A stretch of 64,000 nt of DNA from Batillaria attramentaria (GCA_018292915.2 JACVVK020000526.1:251001-315000), one strand, 5' to 3'; counted from the stretch's first letter, positions 1 through 11,720 are shown. Made by a program: numbers and translations. The notes: generated by a model from the letters alone, not told the origin.

Positions 1-29
1 GTCAGGTCACTTTTAACGGGAGTCATACG

Positions 30-163
30 ATATCGCTGTTACGTTGAGTGTGTGTACGGTCGCACCTTACAGTGTCCTCAGTGTACGTGTAATATATTGG
101 TGTTACATTGAGTGTTACATCTGTCCGCACCTCACAGTGTCTGCAGTACACGTGAATGCGGTG
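30..163 (+). repeat. Two tandem copies of a short repeat flanking foldback copy A
   Basis: TGTTACGTTGAGTG..CGCACCTTACAGTG..AGTGTACGTG (about 37-95) recurs at about 103-155 with small changes. A third diverged copy is at 1105-1180, on the other side of the foldback element. It may belong to the same element or to its insertion site. Confidence 0.5.
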
Positions 164-1020
164 CGTGTCGTTAGTCCTAGGCGTCGATAGTCTTGTGTCG
201 ATAGTCCTATGTGTCGATAGTCCTGTGCCGATACTAGTAGTCCTATGTGTCGATAGTCCTATGCCGATAGCCCTACGTGTAGATAGCCCTACACCGATAG
301 TCCGACATGTCGATAGTCCTATGCTGATAGTCCAGTGTGTCGATAGTCCTACCTGCCGATAGTCCTACGCCGATAGTCCTACGTGCCGATAGTCCTACGT
401 GCCGATAGTCCTATGCCGATAGTCCTACGTGTCGATAGCCCTACACGTACTCTAAATCTTGTCAGTCCCGCGTATCAGTAATTTTACGTGTCGATAGTCC
501 GATGCTGGTTTAGGTTTTTTCCCAGTAGGACTACTGTCGCGTCCGTTTAAAATTAGAAGGAAACCTCGAAAGTATAGGACTACCGACACGTAGGACTAAT
601 GACACGTAGGACTGACGAGACATTGAGTAAGTATAGGACTACCGGCACGTAGGACTAATGACACGTAGGACTGACGAGACATTGAGTAAGTATAGGACTA
701 CCGACACGTAGGATTAACGACACGTAGGACTGACGATATATTGAGTAAGTGTAGGACTACCGACACGTAGTACTAATGACACGTAGGACTGACGATACAT
801 TGAGTAAGTATAGGACTACCGACACGTAGTACTAATGACACGTAGGACTGACGAGACATTGAGTAAGTGTAGGACTATCGACACCCGGGACTATCTGCCC
901 TAGCACTATTCAAAAAGTCAGACTGTCGATACAAATTGCGTTAAATTGTCGTACAAGACACGAACAACTATCGACCTTAGGACTAACGACACCTAGACTA
1001 GTAACACGCGGGACTATAGA
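157..1020. repeat. Foldback-like palindromic tandem-repeat element, copy A
   Basis: A left block (about 175-510) is made of degenerate units of the form GTCGATAGTCCTACGT. A right block (about 572-1020) is made of the reverse complement, ACGTAGGACTACCGAC. In the right block a 59-bp unit repeats at 572, 631, 690, 749, 808 and 867 and contains GACATTGAGTAAGTATAGGA. A unique centre around 511-565 contains TTTTTTCCCAGTAGGACTA. The two blocks could pair into a long imperfect hairpin. Short tandem repeats as inverted arms around a small loop is the plan of Foldback-class transposons; no transposase is present here. Confidence 0.7.
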
Positions 1021-1351
1021 GACGGCCTACTTGTATGTGATATTCTTACGATGAGTGCGACTGCCCGCACCTTAGATTTTTTTTTCTTTCGCCGGAAGCA
1101 GATAATTATCGTTGTTTCATTGAATGTGTGTGTGTGTGTGTGTGGATCCGCACCTTGCTTGCAGTACACATGTACTCGTGTCTGTGATTGCATCATGTAT
1201 GTAGATCTGATAGTGATATCCGGTCCTATTTTAAAAACAGGGAACTGGGTTGAGAGATTCATTTTCCGCTGAAGATTACTGGAGTGCTCAAGGAAAGTTT
1301 CAGTTCTCACGTACGCCGATAGCTGGTCTGGTTGATTTCGTGGTCATCATC

Positions 1352-1925
1352 GCCATGAGGTCGGTCAAGATCATCAGTTGTCGAACCATTGTCAACACCA
1401 TCATTGCCATTAGGTCGGTCAACATCATCAGCTGGTTGAACCATTGTCAACACCGCCATTGCCATTAGGTCGGTCAACATCATCAGTTGGTTGAACCATT
1501 GTCAACACCATCATTGCCATTAGGTCGGTCAACATCATCAGTTGGTTGAACCATTGCCAACACCATCATTGCCATTAGGTCGGTCAACATCATCAGTTGG
1601 TTGAACCATTGCCAACACCATCATTGCCATTAGGTCGGTCAACATCATCAGTTGGTTGAACCATTGCCAACACCATCATTGCCATTAGGTCGGTCAGCTT
1701 CATCAGTTGTTGAACGTTTGTCGAACCTTTGTCAAAACCACCATTGTCAACACCATCATTGCCATTAGGTCGGTCAGCATCATCAGTCGTTAAACATTTG
1801 TCGAACCATTGTCAAAACCACCATTGTCAACACCATCATTGCCATTAGGTCGGTCAGCATCATCAGTTGTTGAACGTTTGTCGAACCATTGTCAAAACCA
1901 CCATTGTCAACACCACAAGTGCCAT
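1352..1925 (+). repeat. Minisatellite with two periods (55 bp then 80 bp)
   Basis: GCCATTAGGTCGGTCAACAT starts at 1406, 1461, 1516, 1571, 1626 and 1681 (period 55, with a first diverged unit at 1352). It then starts at 1761 and 1841 with a related end at 1921 (period 80). The longer unit contains an extra 25 bp built from GTTGAACGTTTGTCGAACC and a second AACCACCATT. Confidence 0.9.
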
Positions 1926-2349
1926 TTTATCGTCGCCTAAGTCGTCATCAGTTCGTCATTACCTCCAATGCCCTCATCTTGCGTCATCACATCTCGATTC
2001 CTCATTACTTCAATGCTACCATCTTTATACTCACAGATCGTTCTGAGCTGTTTTCGTGGTATTTATCATCACACCACTTAAACACCTGGACAGTGACGAG
2101 CGTCTTTGCTTACTGCTGGCACTGAGCCAACAGTATTCGATGACGCAGCGACCACACGCTTCAGTAGGGTAACGACAGTCGTAGAACTTGACGCCCTCTG
2201 GCGCAAAGTGTAAACAATGTTGTATCGCATTCAGAGCTGTACCATTCATCGAGGAATAGTCCTTCGAGCGTACAGGCGTACTTACGAGCGAATATGTTTC
2301 AGAACATAAGTTGGTTTAGCAAAGATGGAATTAGCCCGTTTTATCGTTG

Positions 2350-2411
2350 CCACCACCACCACCATCATCATCGTCGTCGTCGTCGTCGTCGTCGTCATCG
2401 TCGTCGTCGTT
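2350..2411 (+). repeat. Compound trinucleotide microsatellite (CAC/ATC/GTC)n
   Basis: CACCACCACCACCATCATC passes into a long GTC run. It is not in any supported coding frame. The next 3 kb (2412-3317) holds no gene and only ordinary AT/GC-mixed DNA. Confidence 0.9.
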
Positions 2412-3317
2412 CCAGTCAACAGTTGCAGCAGCAACACCGGCAGATGTAATAAATAACAATTTATGAATTGTACTTTTTAATTTAAAAAAATGTAATTGTT
2501 GTTTTTTTTTCTGCTGATCGTACTTCGCCTCAGAAAGCGGTCACCCCTTCCGCCACTGGATGCTCGACCACCCCCAGTGACCAATGGCACTGGGCGAAGT
2601 TAACGGGGTGGTACTGCACACCCGTAAGCTACTTTTTCGGGTGGCGAGCATGGAGAGGTCACGTATTCACACGTACATCCGGGTGCCTGGGGTGACATTA
2701 TACGGGTCACAGGACCACGCACCACGGTCACCAGGAACCCGACAGTTGGGAAAATCGTACCCGTAATGACTCTGCCTCCCACCCGGGGTGGACGAGTGAC
2801 ATGTGTCAGGGCAGGGTGTCCATTGAAGTTTGACCCATTACTTACACCTTATGGACGCAGATCGTGTAAGTACGTTGTCAGTCTTCTACCGTTGTTTGCT
2901 AAAAGGGCATAAGCGCCGTGGACTTGATAAGCGGTTGAATATGTTCGTTTACCATTGGAATGCATTCTTGCGGAGGCCATAAAGTTTTCTCCTCAAAGAG
3001 TTTGCTTAGGGCATGTTTTTTTAGTGCGTCAGTCGAGTCCACTCGCATTCACATTAACTGAACCGGATCGTTTTCCGGTATCATATGGCACTGCCCGCTT
3101 GCGTCGCGCTTGTCCAGGTGTTGTTAGCCGCGAGTGAATACGTGTAACAATTCACAGGCAACTGCAGGGGGAAATATTGGACATTGAAAACGCAGTGCTG
3201 GTCAGCCTGCAAGCCAACCTTTTCGTCTTTGCAAATTTGCTAGTAACTGTTCGGACGATGTTTGCCTGATCCGTCTGTGATCTCTCTCTCTCTCTCTCTC
3301 TCCCTCCCTCTCTCCAA

Positions 3318-3713
3318 CTAGTAATAATTGCAATATATAGTATTGTATACTCGCTTTACCCAGTTTCTTGAATTGGCTGAAAGCGCTGCTAACTGAACCC
3401 AACACGCACGCTCACGTGAATCACACGCATAGGACATGAACACATTACAGTCACTAACTGGTGCCAAGGGTCAACTCAGCTATGTAAGCTTCGGAATTTA
3501 TACATTGAATTTCAAATTTTGTGGGCTGATCATTTCCATAGCAGAGGGGGAGGAAGCCGGAGTACCCGGAGAGAACCCCCTGAAGATCGGCCCGAATGAA
3601 CGGTGCCACGTACGAGGAGGGAAAAATTCTTTGCCCCGATTGGGACTCGAATTTCAGTGACGTCTCGCATTGGTGACTAGAGTCTCTTTAACCACTAGAC
3701 CACCGACCACCCC
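3318..3713 (-). mobile_element. SINE-2 family, full-length copy (tRNA-like head on the right)
   Basis: On the minus strand it begins with a tRNA-like head (GCCGGGGTGGTCGGTGGTCT ... ATTCGAGTCCC box B), then a central core with GGGGGTTCTCTCCGGGTACT, then a 3' part that ends in CTGGGTAAAGCGAG and an AT-rich tail. The core and 3' part recur at 5431, 8524 and 35650. Confidence 0.75.
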
Positions 3714-4396
3714 GGCGTCACTCCGCTCGCATTCACAACAACAGGATTTAAGTTTCGCTGGGTCTTTTTTTGCAACTTCCTTGTAACATGACTTCTGCAG
3801 ATATATGCGATTCACTCTTCTCTTTGTTGTATTTCAGGTGGAATGAAAACCGACGATAGCTCGTTTTCGTCTACTCTTGGGTGGTTCCGAATTATCCGCT
3901 CCCGATCGCAGTCGGTCCCGCGCGTGACACTCGCCGACACTATGGCTCCGCCGTTGTATCAAAGTACACCTCGCTTCAGTCGCTTGCGTTGAAGCACCTT
4001 GTTTTGTTGTCACATCCGACACCGCAGTAACGTCCAATTTCGAAACTATTCGTCATGATGTGAGTGGCAGTTGATGGAAACCTGTTGTAGCCCAGTTGTC
4101 AAAAGCCAACCATCCAACCGTCGGGTGTGTTTTGTTGGTAACTGTAATAGATGTTGTTGTTGCTGTTGTTGTTGCTGCTGTTGCTGTGTTGTTACAGATG
4201 TAACGGCGATGTCCCGTGACAGATTGTTCGACTGTACAGTTTTGTCGCACTACTTCAAAGGGAGTGGGGGGGGGGGGCGTGTATAGCCTTCTTGGTATGT
4301 GTACAATTGTGATACACTGTCGTTGCTAGGGTTTTGATTGTGTTCGAACCATGTCTGGGAGCCAGAATTTTGTAATAGCTTTTTCGTCGCTGTGTT

Positions 4397-4470
4397 ATCT
4401 TTGATATCACCTGTATTTGGTGAAAAAGGACGTTAGCCCCCCCCCCCCCCCACACACACACACACAAACA
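4397..4470 (+). mobile_element. SINE-1 tail fragment followed by polyC and CA repeats
   Basis: TTTGATATCACCTGTATTTGGTG and GAAAAAGGACGTTAGCCCC match the 3' end of the SINE-1 family. The head is missing. The tail continues into C16 and a short CA array, which suggests the microsatellite grew from the SINE tail. Confidence 0.6.
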
Positions 4471-5083
4471 ACAACAACAAACAAACCAAAGCAAAAAACA
4501 AAACAAAAAACCCAAACCAAAACAAAACAAGAAAGAAAAAAAACTGCTTCAAGGTTCGGCAGTTTCCAAACTGGACACTATTCCGGGCTTGTACACGACC
4601 ACTTTCGGGGTCGCCCGACTTGCTGACACGGGTCAACTTACATGGACAGGTTATAGGTAAACTCCGATCCCGTTGCACTGGAGAGCGTACAGACTTCAGT
4701 GGCTGTAGTAACAGTCGGCTACATAACGCGTGTAACTGCCACTGCACACGTAACGCCGCGCTCATATCGGCCCCAAAGGTTTAGGAGGACTGAGGTCCCT
4801 GGGCTGTACGGAATGAGTTCGGCGAATTTTATCGTTTTGTGTCCTCAAAAATGAAAGAACTATGAAAGAGGAATTGAAAAGAAGGCAGTCACAGATTTAT
4901 TGTGACCAAAGGCCGCGCGTCACCCGCCTGGAACTGTAGCGAAACCACAGTGAGGAGAAAGAATGCTGTGAGTCATCGGGGATACTCAGTGTTGGCCCGG
5001 TAGGGTTCTTTCCCTTCGGTGAGACTTGCAGTGGCACGTAATGGGTCAATGTATTCAATCTCCTATGACCTGTACAAGGGGAA

Positions 5084-5102
5084 CAACAACAACAACAACA
5101 AC

Positions 5103-5170
<68 letters not shown>
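5084..5170 (+). repeat. (AAC)n(AC)n microsatellite
   Basis: Seven or so AAC units pass into about 33 AC units. No gene overlaps it. Confidence 0.95.
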
Positions 5171-5173
<3 letters not shown>

Positions 5174-5430
5174 CGTACTGCGGCACCAAGTGTGATCTCA
5201 TTCATCGGAAGTCATTGTAGACTGAAATGAGAGACGTCAGATTGGATTTCTCACTATATGTACCGAAAGTGAAGACAGTTTAGGACGTTGGACTCCGCAT
5301 CACTGAGACGGGTTTTTTTTTTTTTTTTAAATGCGATATCCACAGAATAATGTTTTTTTTTTTTGTTGTTTTTTTTTTTTTTTTTTTTGGGGGGGGGGGG
5401 GTTGTTGGGTTTTCCCCACAAAGCCTAAAA

Positions 5431-5683
5431 CATAATAATAATAATAATAATTGTATGGGCGCTCTACCCAGTTTCATGAGTAGGCTCAAAGCGCCGCGAA
5501 CCGTGACTGAACCCAACACGCACACTCACGTGAATCATACGCATTCGCTCATACACTGGACATAAACACATTACAATCGCGTGGTGCGAAGGGTCAGCTC
5601 AGCTATTTAAATTTCGGAATTTAGATTTGCATTCATTTTTCAAATTTTTGGGGCTGAACATTTCCAGTGCAGAATATGCGCTC
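5431..5683 (-). mobile_element. SINE-2 family, 5'-truncated copy
   Basis: It shares GTGAATCATACGCATTCGCT, TAAACACATTACAATC and CAGCTCAGCTATTTAAATTT with the other copies. Its 3' end is an (ATT)n run on the minus strand (AATAATAATAATAATAAT at 5433-5451). The tRNA-like head is missing. Confidence 0.75.
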
Positions 5684-5745
5684 AATCAGGTCAATCAGGT
5701 CAATCAGGTCAATTCACGTTCAAAGTAGGGGAAATACGTACAGCT

Positions 5746-5809
<64 letters not shown>

Positions 5810-5960
5810 GAGAGAGAGAGTGAGAGAGAGAGAGAGAGAGTGAGAGAGAGAGAGAGTGAGAGAGAGAGAGAGAGAGAGAGTGAGAGAGAGAGAGAGTGAG
5901 AGAGAGAGAGAGAGATAACGATAACGATAACGATAACGATCCTTTATTTTACAACGGAAG
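5746..5960 (-). repeat. (GA)n array followed by (GATAAC)n and a TTTATTTTACAACGG end
   Basis: About 170 bp of GA with scattered GTGA is followed by GATAACGATAACGATAACGA and CCTTTATTTTACAACGGAAG. The same order of parts occurs at 6078-6180 with (GACAAT)n, so the two are related elements whose hexamer has changed. Confidence 0.75.
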
Positions 5961-6077
5961 AAGTTATAGGCACACAAAGACCATTTTCAAACTTGCCGTT
6001 GCTACACTACCATTAAAAAAAAGAACATTCAAAAGAAGAATAAGAAGAGAAGGAGAAAAAATACCTAAGAACAGGGG

Positions 6078-6185
6078 AGAGAGAGAGAGAGAGAGAGAGA
6101 GGGACAATGACAATGACAATGACAATGACACTTTATTTTCCAAGGATAGAAGATTAGGTGCGCAGACCTGTCTTACATCTTGTCC
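6078..6185 (-). repeat. (GA)n followed by (GACAAT)n and a TTTATTTTCCAAGG end
   Basis: It is a sister of the 5746 element: GA run, GACAATGACAATGACAATGA, then CACTTTATTTTCCAAGGATA and GGTGCGCAGACC. The hexamer run plus the oriented unique end suggests the 3' terminus of a retroposon. Confidence 0.7.
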
Positions 6186-7766
6186 TTGCTACTCTACACA
6201 CACACACACACGGTTGCTAAACTACTATCAGCTGCTACAGTAATAAGGTGAACTCATAGTCAGTAATATATAAACAAGGCAAAGCACGTTTCAAAATTCA
6301 AAAACACACACCACACACTAATACATGTAGTACAAACACATAATTACACAACTCGTAATGAAGAGAAGAAAATAAAAATAAAGATAAAGGAAAACTGTAG
6401 GGGAAAAAAAACCCTGGCAGGTGTTATTGAGTTTATGATAGGGACAAATGGGTAAATAAGAGAGAGAGAGAGAGAGACTGTCACTGGTAGCGAACTGCAC
6501 CGTATGAGCGGCGTATGTGACAAGCGGGACAGGGATAGTGACAGTGAGACCACGCTGAGGGTCGAACTGCGCAAAGGGGCCACCACACCACTACCACACC
6601 ACACCACGCCACGCAAGCCAGCGTACGTCAGACGGCGTCTGCTCGCTCCACTCCACTCCACTACACTACACTATGGCCCGTACACATGCTACAGTTCACC
6701 TTGTAGTGACGGGCCCGGCTAGTAGTGTCATTCACACGAAACATCAAGCGCCGACTATCTGAATGAATGTCGCGTCACTGGCTGATTTTTAGCGCCGCCA
6801 CGACCCCCCTCCCACTTTAACCTCCCCCCCCCCCCCCCCCTCCGTTTCTTTCTCCGTCTCTCTCACACGCACCACTGTCTATGTTCCCTCCCCGTTTAAC
6901 CCCCCCCCCCCTCCCTCTCTCTCTCTCTCTCTCTCTCAATCTAGTCTCACTCTCTTTTTTGCGTTGGGGTGTCCGGGTTTATCTGGCGCATCACGGTCTC
7001 GCTTGCGTGGCTTATTTTTCCCACTACACAACTGAATCAGTCAGACAAGGCTATACGTTTGACGCGGCGGCGGGCAAAGCGCTAACTGACCGTCGGATGA
7101 TAGACATCGATCTGAGAGCTCAGTCGGACCAGCGGCGATCCGGTGCCGTACGTACAGACACTGGCCGATTTACCGAGTGAGCAGTGAGCGAGTGACCGAC
7201 CGCTACAAACTACTATTTCAGAGTCAGCGCTGTTTGGAAGTGAAAAGACCAGCACCGGAGTTTGTGTGTTGATATACTGTAAGTAGACAGTTTTGGGGGT
7301 TTTGTGTTGGATTTTTGGTTGATGTTTTAGCGCAAATAAAGGTATTCGATAATAAGACAAATGGCCGGCCATGCTTACCGCAAACGTATATTGAGGATAT
7401 TTGTCCTCAACTGTATCTGCCGTGACGCAGAAATGATAGGGCATAACAATGATAATTACGTCTGCCTCAGTAAGAAAGTCATCTCGGAAGACATTTCAAA
7501 AAATGAATTGATGTCTATTACCGATGCCCAACACAGATATGAATCCCTGAAATATACAGATTGGCGCCGTTAAACGCACAAACACAGTTTCCGCTTGTCC
7601 TTGTGTACGTGAAATGGGGGATACAATGTACAATTCGACTGTAAATAGAAAACTTAAAAACACGAGTTTCCGACCTTCTCATCAGTTCAGTCCGTGAACG
7701 CGTGTCTATGTAGGCCTAGTGTACACAGGGGGGTATATAAAGGGGACATCCTTTTCTCGTTGCTAT

Positions 7767-8091
7767 AAGGGGAGTCGGTGGCTCAACGGTTTGAGCGTTG
7801 GACTCAAATTAAAGGTCTCGGGTTCGAATCCCGACAGGGCCAAAATTTGTACAGGCCTTTTTCACGTTGCCCCACTTCCACTGGCTGTGAGCTGGATCTG
7901 TTTGCGTAACTTGTCCAATACAGCCAAGGATACATAAAATGTGGCCGACCTGGCAGTCTGACTGGATTGAATAAGTGTTCAGCTGGACTGTACAGTTAGG
8001 GTAGCTATCCCCATCCCCCATAACCTGCCCCCTAGGGCCGTCTGCAATCACCTCGTTGTGGCGTGGACGATAAACCCCAGCTAACCAACCA
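7767..8091 (+). mobile_element. SINE-3, full-length tRNA-derived SINE with 12-bp target site duplication
   Basis: The head GGGGAGTCGGTGGCTCAACG (box A) and GGTTCGAATCCC (box B) is tRNA-derived. A body of about 230 bp ends in GATAAACCCCAGCTAACC. It is flanked by identical 12-bp copies of TCTCGTTGCTAT at 7755-7766 and 8092-8103, which marks a fairly recent retrotransposition. A fragment of the same family (AAAATTTGTACAGGC) lies at 27384-27438. Confidence 0.9.
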
Positions 8092-8523
8092 TCTCGTTGC
8101 TATGCCGCTTCAGAAGTTTCCACATTGACTGCTCTCATCTAAAGCCGGTATTTTAAAACATGAGCATATATACACGTCTTTAGATTGTAGTAACGTATCA
8201 GTACATGTCGGTTTCTGGTTGGTAGTATACGGCTCCTTTGAATCTTTCTTACCGACAACCGAAAATTCAGAGCGTTTTTTCCGGTGCTGTGGCGTTCGAT
8301 TTTGGAAAAACGCGGTGCGGCTATGGCGTTGGAACTCGCTGGTTGACGGTGTAATAAGTTGGAGTGTCATAGCACCACAAAAACGCACGTCCTTTTTGTG
8401 TCACCCCCCGTGACTGAGTTAGTCATGACGTGTTTAGAGGCTGAAGTGTGATCAAGTGCTGTTATACCGTTTTAGTCTTGGTTCTCAACATGCTTCGTCA
8501 CTGAATTGCACACAGACAATAAT

Positions 8524-8815
8524 GTCAGGGACAAAGAATTGTTCTTCTTGTACGTGGCGCCGTTCATTTGGGCCGATCGTCGGGGGTTCTCTCCGCCGCG
8601 TACCCAGGCTTCCCCTCTGCTTTGGAAATGATCAGCCCACACAATTTGACAATAAATGCAAATCTAAAATTCCGAAAACTTAAATTGCTGAGCTGACCCA
8701 TCGCACCACGTGCTCAGTTGTGACATGTTTATGTCCAGGGTGAGAGAGAATGCGTGGGATTCACGTGAGCGTGCGTGTTGGAGCCAATTCGAGAAATTGC
8801 ATAAGGTGCCTACAC
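8524..8815 (+). mobile_element. SINE-2 family, copy lacking the tRNA head
   Basis: In + orientation it carries AAGAATTGTTCTTC, CGTTCATTTGGGCCGATCGT, GGGTTCTCTCCGCC, then AAATTGCTGAGCTGACCCAT and GGATTCACGTGAGCGTGCGT, the reverse complement of the core and tail of the copy at 3318. Confidence 0.7.
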
Positions 8816-8916
8816 AATACTCATTCTGTCGCAGGTCTAGCTAATGACAATACATGTACCACAGACTGGAAAAGGACGTGGCCATGATGAGGTGTTGGAG
8901 AAATATAGATGTCGTG

Positions 8917-9086
8917 GGGTGGGTGGGTGTTTGGGGGTTTAACGTCCTTTTCCACCACATAGGGTGATATCAAAGACGGGGCAACCATGAAAAAGCCAGC
9001 ACAAATATTAGGCCCCAGCCGGGATCGAACTCACGACGCGAGCATTAGAAGTCCAACACTCTACCATTCGACCACCCCGGCTCCCC
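8917..9086 (-). mobile_element. SINE-1, full-length copy with 13-bp target site duplication
   Basis: On the minus strand: tRNA-like head (CCGGGGTGGTCGAATGGTAG, box B near GTTCGATCCC), short body, and the tail CTTTGATATCACCC..GTGGTGGAAAAGGACG. It is flanked by TATAGATGTCGTG at 8904-8916 and 9087-9099. Confidence 0.92.
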
Positions 9087-9109
9087 TATAGATGTCGTGT
9101 CTGCTTACT

Positions 9110-9320
9110 ATTGTCACACACGAGCACAACACGTGATTAACCTTGTCATACACGAGAACTGGTAGTCATGCTTAAAATTGTCATATACGTGAACAAAACA
9201 TGCTTAAAATTGTCATATCCTCTTGAAATTGTCATACACTGAGAACGTATCGCCGGTGCAATTGTCCTAGCTGAAACGAACATATTTAAAATTGTCCTAC
9301 ACCGGAACTAAATGTCAGAC
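9110..9320 (+). repeat. Degenerate tandem repeat of about 40 bp
   Basis: AAAATTGTCATATACGTGAAC-like units recur at about 9110, 9147, 9174, 9205, 9225, 9260 and 9290 with drift (TTGTCATACAC, TTGTCCTACAC). Confidence 0.55.
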
Positions 9321-9768
9321 ACAGTTGTGGTTGTTTACAGTGCTTTACAAATCTTCAGCAGATCCTGGCTCTTACGTTGTGTACAGGAAGCTGTTTCATT
9401 TCAAATTTGCATGTGATTGTGACTGAATAACTGACATGTAACTGACGTCAGATTGATTTGAATGATCAGTTTCGAAACTTGCTACAAAACTTGTGTGTAT
9501 TCAGTACGAAGAGAAAGTGAGAGAACTGAAATCATTAGATTTTTTTTTCTAGGTTGAGGCTTGAACGTTGGAGCTGCTGTCACTGACGGTATCCGCAGTT
9601 ATTGAATTCAGTATTTGAGTTCGCTTATGACTGAGACATCATCAGTTTTCGCAGCATCAGCCCGGCGGTTTCCCCGCGGCAGGGCTCGCAAATCTCTCTC
9701 TCTCTCTCTCTGTCTCTCTGTGACAGCCTTTCCCGCCAAATTTTGTGTCGTTACGCCTTAAAGGCGGG

Positions 9769-9770
<2 letters not shown>

Positions 9771-9850
<80 letters not shown>
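9771..9850 (+). repeat. (CT)n(GT)n microsatellite
   Basis: About 16 CT units are directly followed by about 24 GT units. Shorter CT (9691-9720) and GT (9892-9908) runs flank it. Confidence 0.95.
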
Positions 9851-9856
<6 letters not shown>

Positions 9857-10186
9857 CACTTCCTTCCATGAATGAGTTAAGATGTCGCGTCTGTGTGTGT
9901 GTGTGTGTTTCAGTAGCAGACTCGACGTGGAGTAACGGGACTCAGTCTCTGCCAGCACCACAGCCACGCGCAACGCGAGCTGTTTGAGGGACGCCTGACC
10001 ACTTGACCGAAGTGTCCCCCTCCCCTCTCGTCCCCCCCAGCCACCACACCACACCCCCGTGGTCCCCTCCCCCCGGCCCCCTCACTGCCGCACCTCGTTG
10101 TGAAGCGCCCCGCCCCTCCTCCCCCCTTACTTTGCCCCCCCCCCACCCCCCTTCTCCCACCCTCCCCCGGCCATCACACGGGGCGG

Positions 10187-10193
10187 TATAAAG
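10187..10193 (+). promoter_or_regulatory. Candidate TATA box for the MMP21-like gene
   Basis: TATAAAG sits in a GC-rich island just after a C-rich stretch (10020-10180) and about 1.5 kb before the start codon. A start site would be expected near 10215-10225, followed by a leader rich in CAC/ACC codons. The leader to 11720 holds several upstream ATGs (for example 10434, 10510, 10637, 10852), so if this promoter is used the 5' UTR is probably spliced or poorly translated. The link to the gene is an inference from position and strand. Confidence 0.4.
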
Positions 10194-11720
10194 ACCCAAG
10201 GCTGGCCGCCTTGATAGTTCGCTCTTTTGCCTTCGCCACGACATCTGCAACTGCTACACCACTAGCCGACGCCACAGCCACCCCGCGCCGCGTTTGCCGA
10301 GCCAACATCATCAGTAACACTAACAACACCACTTCTACTACCGCAACAACTACCGGCCGGCGAGGAGGGACACTCAGCACTACGCGACCACCGACTCTCC
10401 ATCTCTTCAGCTGGTCACCGGGCCGGGGCACGCATGCCGAACACGCTCTGCTGGCCTCCTGTACCCTCCTCTATTTCATCAGTCGGACGTTCCGTACGAA
10501 CTGTGTACCGTGGTACTTACCAAGAACTTGGTACTGGTGACCACCCCAAGAAGGGCTCAGACTGTGGGATACAAGAAGTCGACAGTTTCTCGGTGGACAC
10601 AGCTCAACAAGATCCGGAGTGTAACGTGGTTTTCACGTGGCCTGCTCGCAGCAACAGACGCTCATAGCGCGAAAGGTGTTGCTGGGGAAGAAAAGACGAC
10701 ATCTTACACTACGACACATTAAAACCAGCCTGGATCTTTTATTATACGGCTTTTGTCTTCAGTTTCTCGCGCCCATCGCCTCACCACCATCTGAGAACCA
10801 TGCATGCATTTATTCATAAGGTCGGCTTAATAAGCTTCAACACGTTGTAGGGTGTGTTTTGTGGTTTCCTACGTGAAACAAGGAACAGATTCTGGTGCTG
10901 AAAAAAAAAAAAAAAACTCTTCCCATCTCAAGAGAACCAGGAAAACCATTCCGTACAAGTTTTCTTCAGCAAGAGGACATACCAACTCGGCGGCTTCTTC
11001 CCTGGGAGAAAAAGAGAGAGCAAGAGATCATCTCTTGCAACATTTACCTACTTGGTCGGTCAAACCAACTGTTGATTCTAAACGTCCCAAGCCGGGCCGA
11101 CGATCCCAGCAGCCGACCGAGCGACAGCGATATTGATTTCCCTTCCTCCGGACAAGGAGAGCTGATTCCGGGGAGGTTGCTGACCTATCCGGAAGGGAAG
11201 TGTGTACCCATTGAGGGATGAGTCCTCCGTATTGATAAACCGTAATTCTGACGGGCCGGTCTAATCTGCACAGTAGTTAACGGTCTACACGCCGGTTTGT
11301 TTGACCAGTCTTGTGTTCAATATCGATAATAACCCGCCAGAAGTTCAGCCACCAAACGAAACCTCAACCAAAAGGATTATCCAATCATCCGCTGTTACGT
11401 GTCCGTCCGTCCTTGCGGAAGGAGGGAAAACAAAGTTTCTGGAAATTTCTGTGATCTGCGTTCTCACGCGAGACCTTCTCCTGCCTGTCGAACAGTTTAA
11501 GCAACATTTCTTCCGAGCTCTGGACTCGGTACCTGCAAAAGCAGACTGCGGTGAAAACAGGAATCATCATCGGACTTCTGATAACGAGACGACGCCAGAA
11601 CAGAATCTCTTGGGCACAGTTCAGTAGCGCTTGTGCCCGTCTGTGCGCCGGAGTTGGAACTGCCGAAAAGCTTGGAGTCGTAGAAGAGTGAAGCTAGTGC
11701 TGTTTGCGGGCTAGTTAACG
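10194..11720 (+). other. Putative 5' leader region of the MMP21-like gene
   Basis: This is a gene-free GC-rich segment between the TATA-like box and the ATG. It has several open frames (the longest, 146 codons, at 10100-10540), but they are low-complexity Pro/Thr/Ser and show no domain. It has fewer microsatellites than its surroundings, which fits an exon or a constrained upstream region. Where transcription starts and whether a 5' UTR intron exists cannot be told from sequence alone. Confidence 0.35.

Noticed and set aside
572..1020. CRISPR-like array
   Set aside because: Units are directly adjacent with no unique spacers and the genome is plainly eukaryotic.
7767..7845. tRNA genes at the SINE heads (7767, 9040, 13100, 21960, 22480, 36025, 47280, 51260)
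   Set aside because: Box A and B are present but the acceptor stems do not close and each head runs into a SINE body; these are tRNA-derived retroposons.
10100..10540. 146-codon open frame
   Set aside because: Pro/Thr-rich translation of C-rich DNA around the putative promoter; no conserved features.
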